From Lachnospiraceae bacterium (lineage in GTDB: Bacteria > Bacillota > Clostridia > Lachnospirales > Lachnospiraceae): 54,458 nt of DNA. The position numbers were made by a program, and so were the translations under genes. The notes under the pieces are model-generated. The model did no database searches. It saw only the letters and a list, made by a program, of their open reading frames with translations, and was not told the origin of the DNA. Shown here in pieces: positions 8,678-17,924 of this stretch. How positions within the stretch are numbered: the first letter of the stretch is position 1; each line of letters opens with the position of its first letter. The DNA is taken from the NCBI GenBank assembly GCA_024698145.1, contig JAILRO010000028.1, positions 1 to 54,458 on the forward strand. Reading direction: 5' to 3'.

Positions 8678-9421
8678 TTATTCGTATAGCACGTCCATAA
8701 GAAACAATCCGTTTGGTGGTGCGGTATGCCCTGCAAGTGCACGGTCACAGCCATCTAATGCTTCGGTAATACTTTCGGCGGGTCTCTTATTAAGACCAAT
8801 TTCGATAAGAGTTCCGACCATGATTCTTACCATGTTGTATAGGAAACCGTTTCCACGAAATGTTATACTTAACAACTCTTGTTCTTTGGAGTAATCAAAT
8901 GTAACATCATAGATTGTACGAACGGATGATTTCTTCATTCTTTTGTTACTGCAAAAACTTTTGAAATCATGGGTGCCGATTAGAAGTGCGGCGCCCTTTT
9001 TCATTGCATCCATATCAAGTTTTTCAGGGACGTGGTGTGTGGTATCGCGAAGAAATGGATTGCCATAAGCGGAGGTGTCTATGCGATACTGATATATTTT
9101 TTCTGAAGCATTTAATCTTGCATGGAAGCGGTCAGAACAACTTTCACAGGAAATAATCCGGATATCCTTTGGCAGATATCCGTTTATTTCGCTTACAAAG
9201 TCATCGGTAAGAGCTTTTTTACATTTAAAACTAAACACTTGATTAAGTGCATGAACGCCGGCATCGGTTCTTCCGGAGCCTGCTATTTCCACATTTTCAT
9301 CAAGCATTCTTGATATTGTTTCTTCAAGTTTTTCTTGAATGGTATTATGGGTATTGCCCTGCTTTTGCCAGCCGTTGTATTTTGTTCCATTGTATGTGGT
9401 TATACATTTATAAGAGTACAT
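8678..9421 (-). CDS. truA: tRNA pseudouridine synthase A
   Basis: A 247-residue enzyme that converts U38-U40 of the tRNA anticodon stem to pseudouridine. The catalytic motif G-R-T-D-A-G-V-H-A is present with the nucleophilic Asp, plus the N-terminal T-Y-N-G-T-K-Y-N-G-W-Q motif and the F-L-Y-N-M-V-R motif. The start at 9421 gives the usual family length. A longer start at 9469 is open, but it falls at or before the expected transcription start of the promoter at 9477-9505 and has no ribosome binding site. It is convergent with the YjbR-MGMT gene, with only 10 bp between stops. Confidence 0.93.
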   Translation of the reverse strand: MYSYKCITTYNGTKYNGWQKQGNTHNTIQEKLEETISRMLDENVEIAGSGRTDAGVHALNQVFSFKCKKALTDDFVSEINGYLPKDIRIISCESCSDRFHARLNASEKIYQYRIDTSAYGNPFLRDTTHHVPEKLDMDAMKKGAALLIGTHDFKSFCSNKRMKKSSVRTIYDVTFDYSKEQELLSITFRGNGFLYNMVRIMVGTLIEIGLNKRPAESITEALDGCDRALAGHTAPPNGLFLMDVLYE

Positions 9422-9476
9422 GTTTTTCCCTGCCTGTTTTTCTGATGGTTTTCGGTATGCAAGATTCATAGAATAT

Positions 9477-9505
9477 ATTATATATGTCTGCTTTGGAACT
9501 GTAAA
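9477..9505 (-). promoter_or_regulatory. promoter of truA
   Basis: Read on the minus strand: TTTACA (9505-9500), 17-bp spacer, TATAAT (9482-9477). Transcription would start near 9470, which supports the shorter truA start at 9421. Confidence 0.65.
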
Positions 9506-9550
9506 TAGTAATAGAAAATAGGGTATAGAAAAAAGTTATATCTTTAAATA

Positions 9551-9579
9551 TTGAGAGCACAAAAACATGGTGGTATAAT
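9551..9579 (+). promoter_or_regulatory. promoter of the PNPOx-like gene
   Basis: TTGAGA (9551-9556), 17-bp spacer, TATAAT (9574-9579) preceded by TGG, an extended -10 element. Confidence 0.75.
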
Positions 9580-9615
9580 GTAAGCACAAAAACGCGTCAG
9601 GAGGTATATATAATT

Positions 9616-10008
9616 ATGGAAAAAGTTTTACAATTTCTTAAGGAAGCAGAAACATATTATCTTGCAACGGTAGAAGGTGATCAGCCAAGAGTAAGACCGT
9701 TTGGAACAATTAATCTCTATGATGGTAAATTATACATTCAAACAGGTAAGGTTAAGAATGTTTCAAAGCAGATACATGCCAATCCTAAGGCAGAGATATG
9801 TGCGTTTAAGGATGGTAAGTGGCTTAGAGTTGCTTGTGAGTTGGTAGAAGATGACAGGAAAGAGGCACGTGCTTCTATGCTTGATGCATATCCACACCTT
9901 CGTGGAATGTATTCAGAAGATGATGGCAATACAGAAGTATTCTATTTAAAAAATGCAATAGCAACATTTTCTTCATTTTCTGCTGCACCGGAGACTGTGG
10001 AGTTTTAA
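9616..10008 (+). CDS. pyridoxamine 5'-phosphate oxidase-family flavoprotein
   Basis: A 130-residue single-domain split-barrel protein of the PNPOx-like family. Typical features are the opening helix, Y-Y-L-A-T-V-E-G-D-Q-P-R-V-R-P-F-G and the I-Q-T-G-K-V-K-N-V-S-K-Q-I flavin-contact region, then the P-K-A-E-I-C-A strand. Such small proteins usually bind FMN or F420/heme and act as reductases; the substrate cannot be inferred. It has its own promoter and an AGGAGG site (9599-9604), and is followed by a strong terminator, so it is monocistronic. Confidence 0.85.
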   Translation: MEKVLQFLKEAETYYLATVEGDQPRVRPFGTINLYDGKLYIQTGKVKNVSKQIHANPKAEICAFKDGKWLRVACELVEDDRKEARASMLDAYPHLRGMYSEDDGNTEVFYLKNAIATFSSFSAAPETVEF

Positions 10009-10022
10009 AATGTTTTTAAGAA

Positions 10023-10050
10023 AAAGAAGACCGCTACGGCGGTCTTCTTT
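10023..10050. terminator. bidirectional terminator
   Basis: A 12-bp perfect stem (10023-10034 with 10039-10050) with loop TACG, A-rich on one side and T-rich on the other. It sits between two convergent genes and overlaps the stop codon of the minus-strand gene. Confidence 0.85.
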
Positions 10051-11959
10051 ATGCTTTGGCTTTTCTTTCTTTTTTGATTGTGTACATCTTTTCATCTGCT
10101 TCTTTAAGTGCCTGTGTCAAACTGAAATCATCATTAAGAATTGATGTTAGAACACCGCAACTTGATGATACTTTGTAGGGTTTGTTAGAAGTCTTATTAT
10201 AGATATCAAGATAATCGTTGATACGTTCCATAATATCATCCGGATTACAACTGCCGAATATCACAGCAAATAACTCGTCACCACCAAAACGTACACATAA
10301 AGCATCATCAGGTGTTGATGCGTTAAGAACACGGGCAACCGTTGAGATTGCGTTATCGCCTTCTGCATGTCCGAAGTTATCGTTAATATATTTCAATCCA
10401 TCCAAATCGGACATTATTACTGTAACAGGCAGATTCCTGTATTCCGGTTTCTTGCATAGGATTTTGAAACGACGCTGAAAACCGATACGATTATATAATC
10501 CGGTAAGTGAGTCGTGACGGTACATTTCATCCATCTTATTAATCAGAGTAAGCTGATATTGCAAGTTAATATATCCACCTATACCAATGCTTAAAGAATT
10601 AGTAATATTAACCATGTTTGCATGATTGGTTATGAAATAATCGGTGTAGTAGTAGCATATGAATCCGAAGGCTCTGTTCATGTAATCCAATGAATTGAAA
10701 ATCAACGGATAACCACTTTTTGTAAGATCCAATATCCTATCACGGTATGCCGGAGATAATACATTTTCGGAATAATTACGCGACGGAGCCGGTAATTCAA
10801 AAGAACCTTCGCTATACTTGTCTTTGTTTTCTGCATCATATATAACAACCAATTCTTTTTCTGTGCTACTATCAGCAGCGGTTGTGAAATAATTAACGTT
10901 TGCATCAAGACATTTACGATCTACAGCACATAGAAGATGTTCGGTTTTATAACAATCAATGCACGACAAAAGTTCCTCAATATTAATACTTGATTGCATT
11001 GATGAGGCAACCAGTTGCAATATTCTGTTGTCGTCATTATGTCTTATAAAACTCTCGTTAAATAAATCTCTTAATGCCTGTCTATGTTCAGAATATGTTG
11101 GACAACCGCAAGATTCGTTAGAAACAAATACAGGATCTATAGTAACATTGTGAGTCTTCTTATCCTTAACGGTAAGTAATATTGTATCTGCAACTGCTTC
11201 TGCCATATATACAATATCACAAGAGGCAGAGGTTATTCTTGGAGAAGTAAAATAAATCTCGTTATATCCGTCAAAACCTGTAATGATTGTATCTTCAGGT
11301 ATCTTATATCCTGCATCTAAGAGTAAATCAGATATTGTTATTGCCATAATATCATTTGCACAGATAATGGCATCGGGTAAGGTGTCTCTTTTAAGAAGAT
11401 TATGTACAACCTCGTGGCACGGATTAGCCCAGAAATATCCGTAACTTAACATGCTGTCATCAAATGGCATATTATTTTCCGCAAGGACTTTTCTAAAAAC
11501 TTCGATACGACGGTTAGAAAATTCGTTGTTTGGTTGTCCGGCTACCATGTGAGGATTCTTGACTTTGTGATGCTCTATTACATGTCTAACTACCTGCTCA
11601 AAGCCTTTCTCGTAATTAAAATTGACACATGAAACATTATCATAATGTCCGTCTGCAACAACAACAGGAACTTTATGATGATGGGCTTTGTCTATGATTT
11701 TGTTGGCAACTCTGTGACTCTTGATCTTTTCGTCCATTATTACAACGCAATCAACGTCCTTATAAGGAATGAGATCAAATACGTATTTCTCTGCGGCAGG
11801 TCGGTCATCTTCCCAGTAAATGTCGGAGTTAATAGCAAAAATAAGCATGGAATACCCTGCTAACTTAAGACGGTCATTTAACCTTACTATGAAGCTGTGA
11901 ATAAGTGGCTCATATACACGCGATGTGCAGAGCGCAATAAGCTTTTTTCTGGTAGCCAT
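10049..11959 (-). CDS. periplasmic-binding-like sensor with GGDEF (diguanylate cyclase) domain
   Basis: A 636-residue cytoplasmic protein with no signal peptide or membrane helix. Residues 1-285 form a LacI/ribose-binding type I fold without the DNA-binding domain (L-I-A-L-C-T-S-R-V-Y, later C-A-N-D-I-M-A, T-G-F-D-G-Y). A linker of ~180 residues with G-C-P-T-Y-S-E-H follows, then a GGDEF domain (L-T-G-L-Y-N-R-I-G-F, D-L-D-G-L-K-Y-I-N-D, A-site G-G-D-E-L near residue 558). The A-site ends in Leu rather than Phe and no RxxD inhibitory site precedes it. It probably makes or senses cyclic di-GMP in response to a small ligand such as a sugar. It is divergent from a hybrid histidine kinase. Confidence 0.85.
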   Translation of the reverse strand: MATRKKLIALCTSRVYEPLIHSFIVRLNDRLKLAGYSMLIFAINSDIYWEDDRPAAEKYVFDLIPYKDVDCVVIMDEKIKSHRVANKIIDKAHHHKVPVVVADGHYDNVSCVNFNYEKGFEQVVRHVIEHHKVKNPHMVAGQPNNEFSNRRIEVFRKVLAENNMPFDDSMLSYGYFWANPCHEVVHNLLKRDTLPDAIICANDIMAITISDLLLDAGYKIPEDTIITGFDGYNEIYFTSPRITSASCDIVYMAEAVADTILLTVKDKKTHNVTIDPVFVSNESCGCPTYSEHRQALRDLFNESFIRHNDDNRILQLVASSMQSSINIEELLSCIDCYKTEHLLCAVDRKCLDANVNYFTTAADSSTEKELVVIYDAENKDKYSEGSFELPAPSRNYSENVLSPAYRDRILDLTKSGYPLIFNSLDYMNRAFGFICYYYTDYFITNHANMVNITNSLSIGIGGYINLQYQLTLINKMDEMYRHDSLTGLYNRIGFQRRFKILCKKPEYRNLPVTVIMSDLDGLKYINDNFGHAEGDNAISTVARVLNASTPDDALCVRFGGDELFAVIFGSCNPDDIMERINDYLDIYNKTSNKPYKVSSSCGVLTSILNDDFSLTQALKEADEKMYTIKKERKAKA

Positions 11960-11994
11960 GCCACAGATTCTCCTTTGTTTGTAAGTATGCTAAT

Positions 11995-12023
11995 ATTTTA
12001 TATCTTATCAGTAACAATGTCAA
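11995..12023 (-). promoter_or_regulatory. promoter of the GGDEF gene
   Basis: Minus strand: TTGACA (12023-12018), 17-bp spacer, TAAAAT (12000-11995). AAGGAG precedes the start codon at 11959. Confidence 0.75.
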
Positions 12024-12122
12024 TTTTCTTGAGTGATTATACATACGATTTGATTGATTTATATAGATATATAAATTATACTTTAAGTATATAATTTGTG
12101 TGATAAAGAGGGGTATACACAT

Positions 12123-15100
12123 ATGATGATGCTTAATAATTCTGTTAAAAGAAATAGTAGGAAAAGTATTCTTACGGCTGTCATCGTAATTCTTTTTTTC
12201 GTGACGATTATCGTGTCGGTGTATGTGGTAATGTACGCTTCGGTCAAAGAGAATATAAGTTTGCGTGGAGAAGAGGCAGCTGTAGAGTCTGCCGAAAGGT
12301 TTGACCGGTATCTTATTACAAGTTCAAATCTTGTAAAATTAGAGAAGAGTTATATTGATGAATTGATAAGTGACGGTGCGACGGAGGAAGAGATTCAGGA
12401 CTATATTGTGTCTGAGACCTTGCGAATACAGAGGTCTATTGACGAGAGCTATACGGGACTTTACGGTTACATCATGGATGAGTTTCATGATGGAGCTAAT
12501 TGGGTGCCTGACGACGATTATGTCCCGACTGAAAGGCCTTGGTATATAGATGCTATGGCTAACAATGGCGAATTGACGGTTGTTCAGCCTTACCTCGACG
12601 CAGAGACGGGTACGATAATAACAACACTTGCCATAACACTTGACAATGACATGGGTGTACTTGCCTTAGATATCAGTTTCAATATGATTCAGACTGTCAC
12701 TGAAGAACAGGAAGAAAACAGCAAACAACCTTTACAAATAATACTGGATGATGAGGGTGGAGTTGTTGCTCATTCCTACGCCGATGAGATTGGTCACAAC
12801 TACAATGAAGAAAAAGGCACTATGGGTGCAGAGATTGTTAAGCATTTATACGGAAGCAAAGAACACAAATTTGAAATCACATATAACGGCATACGCTATA
12901 TGATATATACCACACCGATTAGTAATGGTTGGTATAGTGTTTCGATAATTGATGCTACGGAAAAATATCAACCGCTCAATTTGATGCTTTTTATCATGCT
13001 GACGGTTTTGGTAGCGGTAGTAGTAATTTTGGGCTTGTTGTTTATCAGTACGAATGACAAGAGTGCTCGGGCTGAAAGACTTAATCATCAGCTTGCAACG
13101 ACGGCCAACATTTACCTTTCGGTATATGATGTTAATGTATTAAAGGATACCTATGAGGTTATTAAGTCAACGCAAACCAAAGAAAATGAATATATAGGCA
13201 TTAAATACGATGCTCAAAAGAGTTTTATCGACATCTGCGAAAAAATGATAGACAAATCCTCAAGAGATGATATGGAAAACTTTCTTGATTTTAGTACGCT
13301 TGACGAGAGATTATCTGTTGTGGATACAATTACAACAGAGTTTAAGAATTATTGGGGCGTTTGGTGTAGAGCAAGATTTTTGGTGTCAGAGAGAACAACC
13401 GAAGGAAAAGTATCTCATGTCCTTTGGTTTATAGAGAACATTGATGCTGAAAAGCGAAGCAAAGATCGACTTATCAATATGTCAGAACGGGCAATGGCAG
13501 CCAATGAAGCGAAGTCTGCATTTCTTTCTAACATGTCGCATGAGATAAGAACGCCGATTAATGCTATGCTTGGTTTAAACGAGATGATTCTTAGAGAAGG
13601 TGAGGATGAGGATATATTATCGTATTCTACCGGAATAGATACAGCAGGTCACACGCTTCTCGGAATAGTCAATGACATACTTGATTTTTCAAAGATTGAA
13701 GCCGGGAAAATGGCAATCATTCCGGTTGAGTATAGTCTTGCCTCCATGCTTAATGACTTGGTTAATATGGTTCATACAAGAGCGGATGACAAAGGACTTG
13801 CGATTGTTGTTGAGGTTGATAGCAGTATTCCGGACGGACTTCGTGGCGATGAGATAAGAGTTAAGCAGGTAATTACTAACATACTTACCAATGCGGTCAA
13901 ATACACTGAAAAGGGTAGTGTGACATTTGCGGTTGGTTGTGAGGAAGTTGATAACAATGACGATGAAATACGTCTTAAAGTATCCATTCGTGATACCGGT
14001 ATAGGCATCAAGAAGGAAGATATGAGTAAGCTGTTTTCTGAGTTCGATCGCATAGAGGAGAAGAGGAATCGTAATATAGAAGGAACCGGTCTTGGTATGG
14101 CAATAACAAAGAGCTTGCTTGACATGATGGGAAGTTCATTGCAGGTAGAAAGTGAGTATGGTAAAGGCTCTGTGTTCTTCTTTGAGATTGTTCAACAGGT
14201 CGTTGATTGGAAAGAGATAGGAGATTACGAGAGTAGATATAAGGAAAGTGTTCGTAATAAGTCCGAGTACAGAGAGCGATTTGTTGCACCGGATGCCAAC
14301 GTACTTGTTGTTGATGATACTCCACTTAATCTTACGGTATTTAAGAGTCTTCTCAAGAAAACACAGATGAGAATTGACACTGCATCAAGTGGTGATGAAG
14401 CGATTAAAATGGCGTGTTCAAAAGCTTATGATATTATATTCCTTGATCACATGATGCCGGAGAAGGATGGTATTGAGACACGAAAAGAACTTTCCGAAAG
14501 AGATGATAACCTCAATAAGAACATACCTGTTGTATGTCTTACAGCCAATGCAATATCCGGCGCAAGAGAGAAGTACATTGCGGCCGGATTTGATGATTAT
14601 CTGACAAAACCAATCGATTCTCAAAGATTAGAAGATATGCTTATGAAATATCTTCCGGCTGAAAAAATCAAAGAGACATCAGATGCTGATTCTGAAGATA
14701 TAGAAGATGAAGCAGTTTGCCCGATTGTATATGAAATCGATGATATTGATGTTGATAGTGCCATATCGCATTGTGGCTCGGTAGCTATGTATAATGAGAT
14801 TTTACGCGCATTTGCCGGCGTGATCGGGGATTGTGTCAAGGAAGCAAAACAGTATTGGGAAAACGACGATATGGATGGTACAGCTATCAAAGTTCATGCC
14901 ATTAAGAGTCAGCTCAGAACGATAGGCGCATATAAACTTGGAGAACTGGCAGAGACATTGGAAAATGCTGCAAAAAGTAGCGACAGACAGACACTTGAAA
15001 ACGAGATTGATGTTTTGTTTGACAAATGTGCCAAACTTGAAGATAATTTTGCTTCACTTAAGAATGCGACTATAACCAATGATGAAAGCCTTCCTGAAAT

Positions 15101-15299
15101 GACTGAAGAACAAATTGTAGAAATTTATAGTCAAATTATTGAGAGTGTTGAGGAGTATGATATAGACAAGGTTGAAGAACTGATTGAGGAGCTTAAGAAA
15201 TACAATATTCCTGAAAAACATCTTGAAGAAGTTAATCAGTTGTGTCAGGCAGTAGATAATGTTGATTATGACAGAATACCGGAGATACTTGGTAGATAA
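12123..15299 (+). CDS. Cache-domain hybrid sensor histidine kinase with REC and Hpt domains
   Basis: A 1058-residue membrane signal transducer. A TM helix (about 17-40) and a second (about 285-308) bracket an extracellular Cache-like domain. A PAS-sized linker leads to HisKA (F-L-S-N-M-S-H-E-I-R-T-P, phospho-His near 472), HATPase_c (N-box near 581, D-T-G-I-G-I near 624, G-T-G-L-G-M), a receiver domain (V-V-D-D-T, phospho-Asp in F-L-D-H-M-M-P near 774, L-T-K-P) and an Hpt domain (V-H-A-I-K-S near 925). All phosphorelay residues are present. The start is ATG 12123 with AGAGGGG upstream; a TTG at 12096 is open but unlikely. It has no DNA-binding output, so it may pass phosphate to an unlinked regulator. 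Confidence 0.9.
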   Translation: MMMLNNSVKRNSRKSILTAVIVILFFVTIIVSVYVVMYASVKENISLRGEEAAVESAERFDRYLITSSNLVKLEKSYIDELISDGATEEEIQDYIVSETLRIQRSIDESYTGLYGYIMDEFHDGANWVPDDDYVPTERPWYIDAMANNGELTVVQPYLDAETGTIITTLAITLDNDMGVLALDISFNMIQTVTEEQEENSKQPLQIILDDEGGVVAHSYADEIGHNYNEEKGTMGAEIVKHLYGSKEHKFEITYNGIRYMIYTTPISNGWYSVSIIDATEKYQPLNLMLFIMLTVLVAVVVILGLLFISTNDKSARAERLNHQLATTANIYLSVYDVNVLKDTYEVIKSTQTKENEYIGIKYDAQKSFIDICEKMIDKSSRDDMENFLDFSTLDERLSVVDTITTEFKNYWGVWCRARFLVSERTTEGKVSHVLWFIENIDAEKRSKDRLINMSERAMAANEAKSAFLSNMSHEIRTPINAMLGLNEMILREGEDEDILSYSTGIDTAGHTLLGIVNDILDFSKIEAGKMAIIPVEYSLASMLNDLVNMVHTRADDKGLAIVVEVDSSIPDGLRGDEIRVKQVITNILTNAVKYTEKGSVTFAVGCEEVDNNDDEIRLKVSIRDTGIGIKKEDMSKLFSEFDRIEEKRNRNIEGTGLGMAITKSLLDMMGSSLQVESEYGKGSVFFFEIVQQVVDWKEIGDYESRYKESVRNKSEYRERFVAPDANVLVVDDTPLNLTVFKSLLKKTQMRIDTASSGDEAIKMACSKAYDIIFLDHMMPEKDGIETRKELSERDDNLNKNIPVVCLTANAISGAREKYIAAGFDDYLTKPIDSQRLEDMLMKYLPAEKIKETSDADSEDIEDEAVCPIVYEIDDIDVDSAISHCGSVAMYNEILRAFAGVIGDCVKEAKQYWENDDMDGTAIKVHAIKSQLRTIGAYKLGELAETLENAAKSSDRQTLENEIDVLFDKCAKLEDNFASLKNATITNDESLPEMTEEQIVEIYSQIIESVEEYDIDKVEELIEELKKYNIPEKHLEEVNQLCQAVDNVDYDRIPEILGR

Positions 15300-15316
15300 A
15301 TGAAAAAGAGCAAAGA

Positions 15317-15345
15317 AAAAACGCACTGCAATGCAGTGCGTTTTT
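15317..15345. terminator. bidirectional terminator
   Basis: A 13-bp perfect stem (15317-15329 with 15333-15345), loop AAT, A-tract on the left and T-tract on the right, between convergent genes. Confidence 0.88.
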
Positions 15346-15353
15346 GTATGTAA

Positions 15354-16271
15354 TTATTTTACACCGTTAACTAATTCATCAAGCATCTTAGGAAGCATCT
15401 CATCCATAGTGTCGTCAGAGAACTGACATGTACCAACGGCTTTGTGTCCACCACCGCCGTACTTAAGCATAAGACTTCCAACATCCACATTAGATGTACG
15501 ATTAAGAATACTGTAACCAACAGCAGCTGAACAACCGTGTCCACCCTTACCGTTAACAATCCATGCAGAGATATTCTGCTCAGGATACATACTATAAATC
15601 ATGAAACGGTTACCTGAATAAATAGGATCTACACCACGAAGATCTGAAATGATAACATCTTTCTCAACGCGTGTATGAGCTTTAACCATCTCTTTGAACT
15701 TCTCTGCCTGCTCAAAGTAAACATCGATTCTTTCCTTGACATCAGGAAGATTAAGAATCTCTTTTGTATTCATTGTGCGGCATGCCTGCATCAATTCCTC
15801 CATAAGCTTGTAGTTAGGAATTGTGAAGTTACGCCATCTTCCAAGACCTGTACGTGGATCCATAAGGAAGCCTATTAAAATCCAACCCGTAGGATTAAGT
15901 ACTTCATCAGCTGTAAGATTACCGGAATCTACCTTATCTACAGCAACCATCATCTCATCGAAGTGAGCGAATCTCTCATGTCCCCCATAATATTCATAAA
16001 TGATTCTTGCACATGATGGTGTGATTCGGCTTTCTCCTTTGTATTTGCCTTCAAGCTGCTGACGTTCATGCTCGCTTGAGTGATGATCAAACCAAAGACC
16101 GCAACCCTCTACAAATGGAACATTGGCAAGTACGTCATTCTCAGTTACCGGAACAAGTCCATCCTGAAGATCCTTAGGATGTGCAAATGTCCACGAATCG
16201 ATTATTCCAGCCTCTAATAACAAAGTACCACATGCAAGTCCGTCAAAATCTGAACGTGTTACTAATCTCAT
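15354..16271 (-). CDS. DHH-family phosphoesterase-like protein
   Basis: A 305-residue protein of the DHH/DHHA1 superfamily (exopolyphosphatase and nanoRNase relatives). Visible are the N-terminal T-R-S-D-F-D-G-L-A-C metal site, the D-H-H motif in W-F-D-H-H-S-S, and the C-terminal DHHA1 glycine motif G-G-G-G-H-K-A-V-G. These bind two metal ions and cleave phosphodiester or phosphoanhydride bonds; the substrate is uncertain. A GGGAGG site precedes the start. A likely promoter on the minus strand is TTGTAA (16348-16343), 17 bp, TAAAAT (16325-16320). Confidence 0.87.
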   Translation of the reverse strand: MRLVTRSDFDGLACGTLLLEAGIIDSWTFAHPKDLQDGLVPVTENDVLANVPFVEGCGLWFDHHSSEHERQQLEGKYKGESRITPSCARIIYEYYGGHERFAHFDEMMVAVDKVDSGNLTADEVLNPTGWILIGFLMDPRTGLGRWRNFTIPNYKLMEELMQACRTMNTKEILNLPDVKERIDVYFEQAEKFKEMVKAHTRVEKDVIISDLRGVDPIYSGNRFMIYSMYPEQNISAWIVNGKGGHGCSAAVGYSILNRTSNVDVGSLMLKYGGGGHKAVGTCQFSDDTMDEMLPKMLDELVNGVK

Positions 16272-16319
16272 GTATAATACCTCCCAATTATTGTTCTCGT
16301 ATAAATCATATATGCGTAT

Positions 16320-16348
16320 ATTTTAACCTATTTTTCACATAATTACAA
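16320..16348 (-). promoter_or_regulatory. promoter of the DHH gene
   Basis: Minus strand TTGTAA, 17-bp spacer, TAAAAT. Moderate match to sigma-A consensus. Confidence 0.55.
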
Positions 16349-16488
16349 GAAATTTGTGAAAAAAGATAAAAACGTGGTTTTTTATTGTTAATAGTGATAA
16401 AATGTATACGCAAAACAGAATTATCCGTATATTTTACGGTGATTTTATTAGGAAATATTATAGGTATAAATGATAACAGGTGGTAGTC

Positions 16489-17607
16489 ATGTTAAATAAT
16501 GAATGTTTTATGAGACGCGCCATAGAGCTTGCAAAACTTGGAGAGGGAAAGGTTAATCCCAATCCGCTTGTTGGTGCGGTTATAGTCAAGGATAACGAGA
16601 TAATCAGCGAAGGATATCATATGCAGTATGGTGGGCTTCATGCGGAGAGAAATGCATTTGCAAATCTTTCTGACCCGACACTTGCACAAGGTGCTGAAAT
16701 GTATGTTACATTGGAGCCATGTTGTCATCATGGAAAGCAACCACCGTGTACGGAGGCCATAATAGAGCATGGCATTTCTAAAGTTTTTGTCGGTTCAAAT
16801 GATCCCAATGAGCTTGTGGCCGGCAAAGGTATAAAGCTTTTGCGAGATGCTGGGATAGATGTGGAAACAGAGTTTTTGAAAGAAGAATGTGATGCGTTAA
16901 ATCCGGTTTTTTTTCATTATATAACGACAAAAACACCATATGTGGTTATGAAGTATGCAATGACCTTGGACGGTAAGATTGCAACAAAGACGGGACATTC
17001 GCAATGGGTTTCGGGCGAAGAATCCCGCCAAAGGGTTCAGCATACAAGAAATGCTCTGCCTGCAATTATGGTTGGAATCGGTACTGTATTAAGCGATGAC
17101 CCAAGACTTACATGCCGTCTTGAAGATGGAAGAAATCCTATTCGAATCATATGCGACTCCAAATTACGCATACCACTTACAAGCAATGTTGTAACAACTG
17201 CAAAAGACATTCCTACAATAGTTGCTACAATCAATACTCATGAGGAATACATGCGTTTTTGGAACGAACAAAAACAAGCCTTGGAAACAGAAGGTGTTGA
17301 GGTTCTTATTGTAAATGAAAAGGAAAACAGAATAGATTTAAAAGACCTAATGATAAAACTTGGAGAAAAGGGTATAGACGGATTGCTTTTAGAAGGTGGT
17401 TCAGCCCTTAATTATTCGGCTTTGGAATCAGGAATAGTCAATGAAATCCAAATCTATGTTGCACCGAAGTTTTTCGGAGGAACCGGATTCTTCACACCGG
17501 TTGGAGGCGAAGGCATAGAACTTGCAACCCAAGCAATTAATGCGACTTTCGTGTCATCTGAACGCGTGGGCAACGATATTTTATTAAGATATCTAATACG
17601 CAGTTGA
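16489..17607 (+). CDS. ribD: bifunctional riboflavin deaminase/reductase RibD
   Basis: A 372-residue enzyme for the second and third steps of riboflavin synthesis: deamination, then reduction of the pyrimidine intermediate. The N-terminal zinc deaminase domain shows H-A-E-R-N and the L-E-P-C-C-H-H-G-K-Q-P-P-C motif (zinc ligands). The C-terminal DHFR-like reductase (from ~residue 148) has V-V-M-K-Y-A-M-T-L-D-G-K-I-A and G-L-L-L-E-G-G-S-A. ATG 16489 follows AGGTGG (16478-16483). It is not next to the other rib genes at 33-36 kb, and I see no FMN riboswitch upstream; only a TGA-TAAAAT extended -10 at 16395-16403 is visible. Confidence 0.95.
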   Translation: MLNNECFMRRAIELAKLGEGKVNPNPLVGAVIVKDNEIISEGYHMQYGGLHAERNAFANLSDPTLAQGAEMYVTLEPCCHHGKQPPCTEAIIEHGISKVFVGSNDPNELVAGKGIKLLRDAGIDVETEFLKEECDALNPVFFHYITTKTPYVVMKYAMTLDGKIATKTGHSQWVSGEESRQRVQHTRNALPAIMVGIGTVLSDDPRLTCRLEDGRNPIRIICDSKLRIPLTSNVVTTAKDIPTIVATINTHEEYMRFWNEQKQALETEGVEVLIVNEKENRIDLKDLMIKLGEKGIDGLLLEGGSALNYSALESGIVNEIQIYVAPKFFGGTGFFTPVGGEGIELATQAINATFVSSERVGNDILLRYLIRS

Positions 17608-17716
17608 TGGGGTGCGCGAGGTCCAATGGACCTCATGGTTGCGCACCGACCGAGCGGCATTCCTCATGCCGCGAGAACTTGAAAACATGGGTTCACGGCA
17701 CGCATCTGCGTGCATT
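17608..17716. repeat. GC-rich cluster of tandem hairpins between ribD and tRNA-Leu
   Basis: Three hairpins follow one another. The first nests GGTGCGC/GCGCACC (17611-17617 with 17641-17647) around GAGGTCC/GGACCTC (17618-17624 with 17628-17634). The second is GCGGCAT/ATGCCGC (17654-17660 with 17666-17672). The third is GCACGCA/TGCGTGC (17698-17704 with 17707-17713). The segment is far more GC-rich than its surroundings. It may be a structured RNA, a REP-like palindromic cluster or the scar of an element inserted downstream of the tRNA gene. Confidence 0.6.
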
Positions 17717-17755
17717 AAGAAAAAAGCAGGTACAATTTGTACCCGCTTTTTTCTT
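17717..17755. terminator. bidirectional terminator between ribD and tRNA-Leu
   Basis: Stem 17717-17727 with 17745-17755, inner stem GGTACA/TGTACC (17729-17734 with 17738-17743). A-tract on one side and T-tract on the other, so it can end both ribD (+) and tRNA-Leu (-) transcripts. Confidence 0.85.
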
Positions 17756-17761
17756 AACTCA

Positions 17762-17844
17762 TGCAGTTGATGGGACTTGAACCCACACGAGTGTTACCTC
17801 ACTAGAACCTGAATCTAGCGCGTCTGCCATTCCGCCACAACTGC
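17762..17844 (-). tRNA. tRNA-Leu (anticodon CAG)
   Basis: An 83-nt cloverleaf on the minus strand: acceptor stem GCAGTTG (17844-17838) pairs with CAACTGC (17769-17763), discriminator A at 17762. The anticodon stem CTAGA/TCTAG encloses the loop TTCAGGT, giving anticodon CAG. There is a long variable arm (class II, as in Leu) and a T-arm with GGTTCAAGTCC. The 3' CCA is not encoded. A terminator lies directly downstream. Confidence 0.95.
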
Positions 17845-17924
17845 ATGCCGTTTTTGCGACTTGTATATGATATCTCATTTTATATTAAAATGCAAGCGAA
17901 ACTTTGGCATATTGCCTATAGGAT

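Noticed and set aside
12096-12122. TTG 12096 start for the hybrid kinase
   Set aside because: AGAGGGG lies downstream of it and fits ATG 12123.
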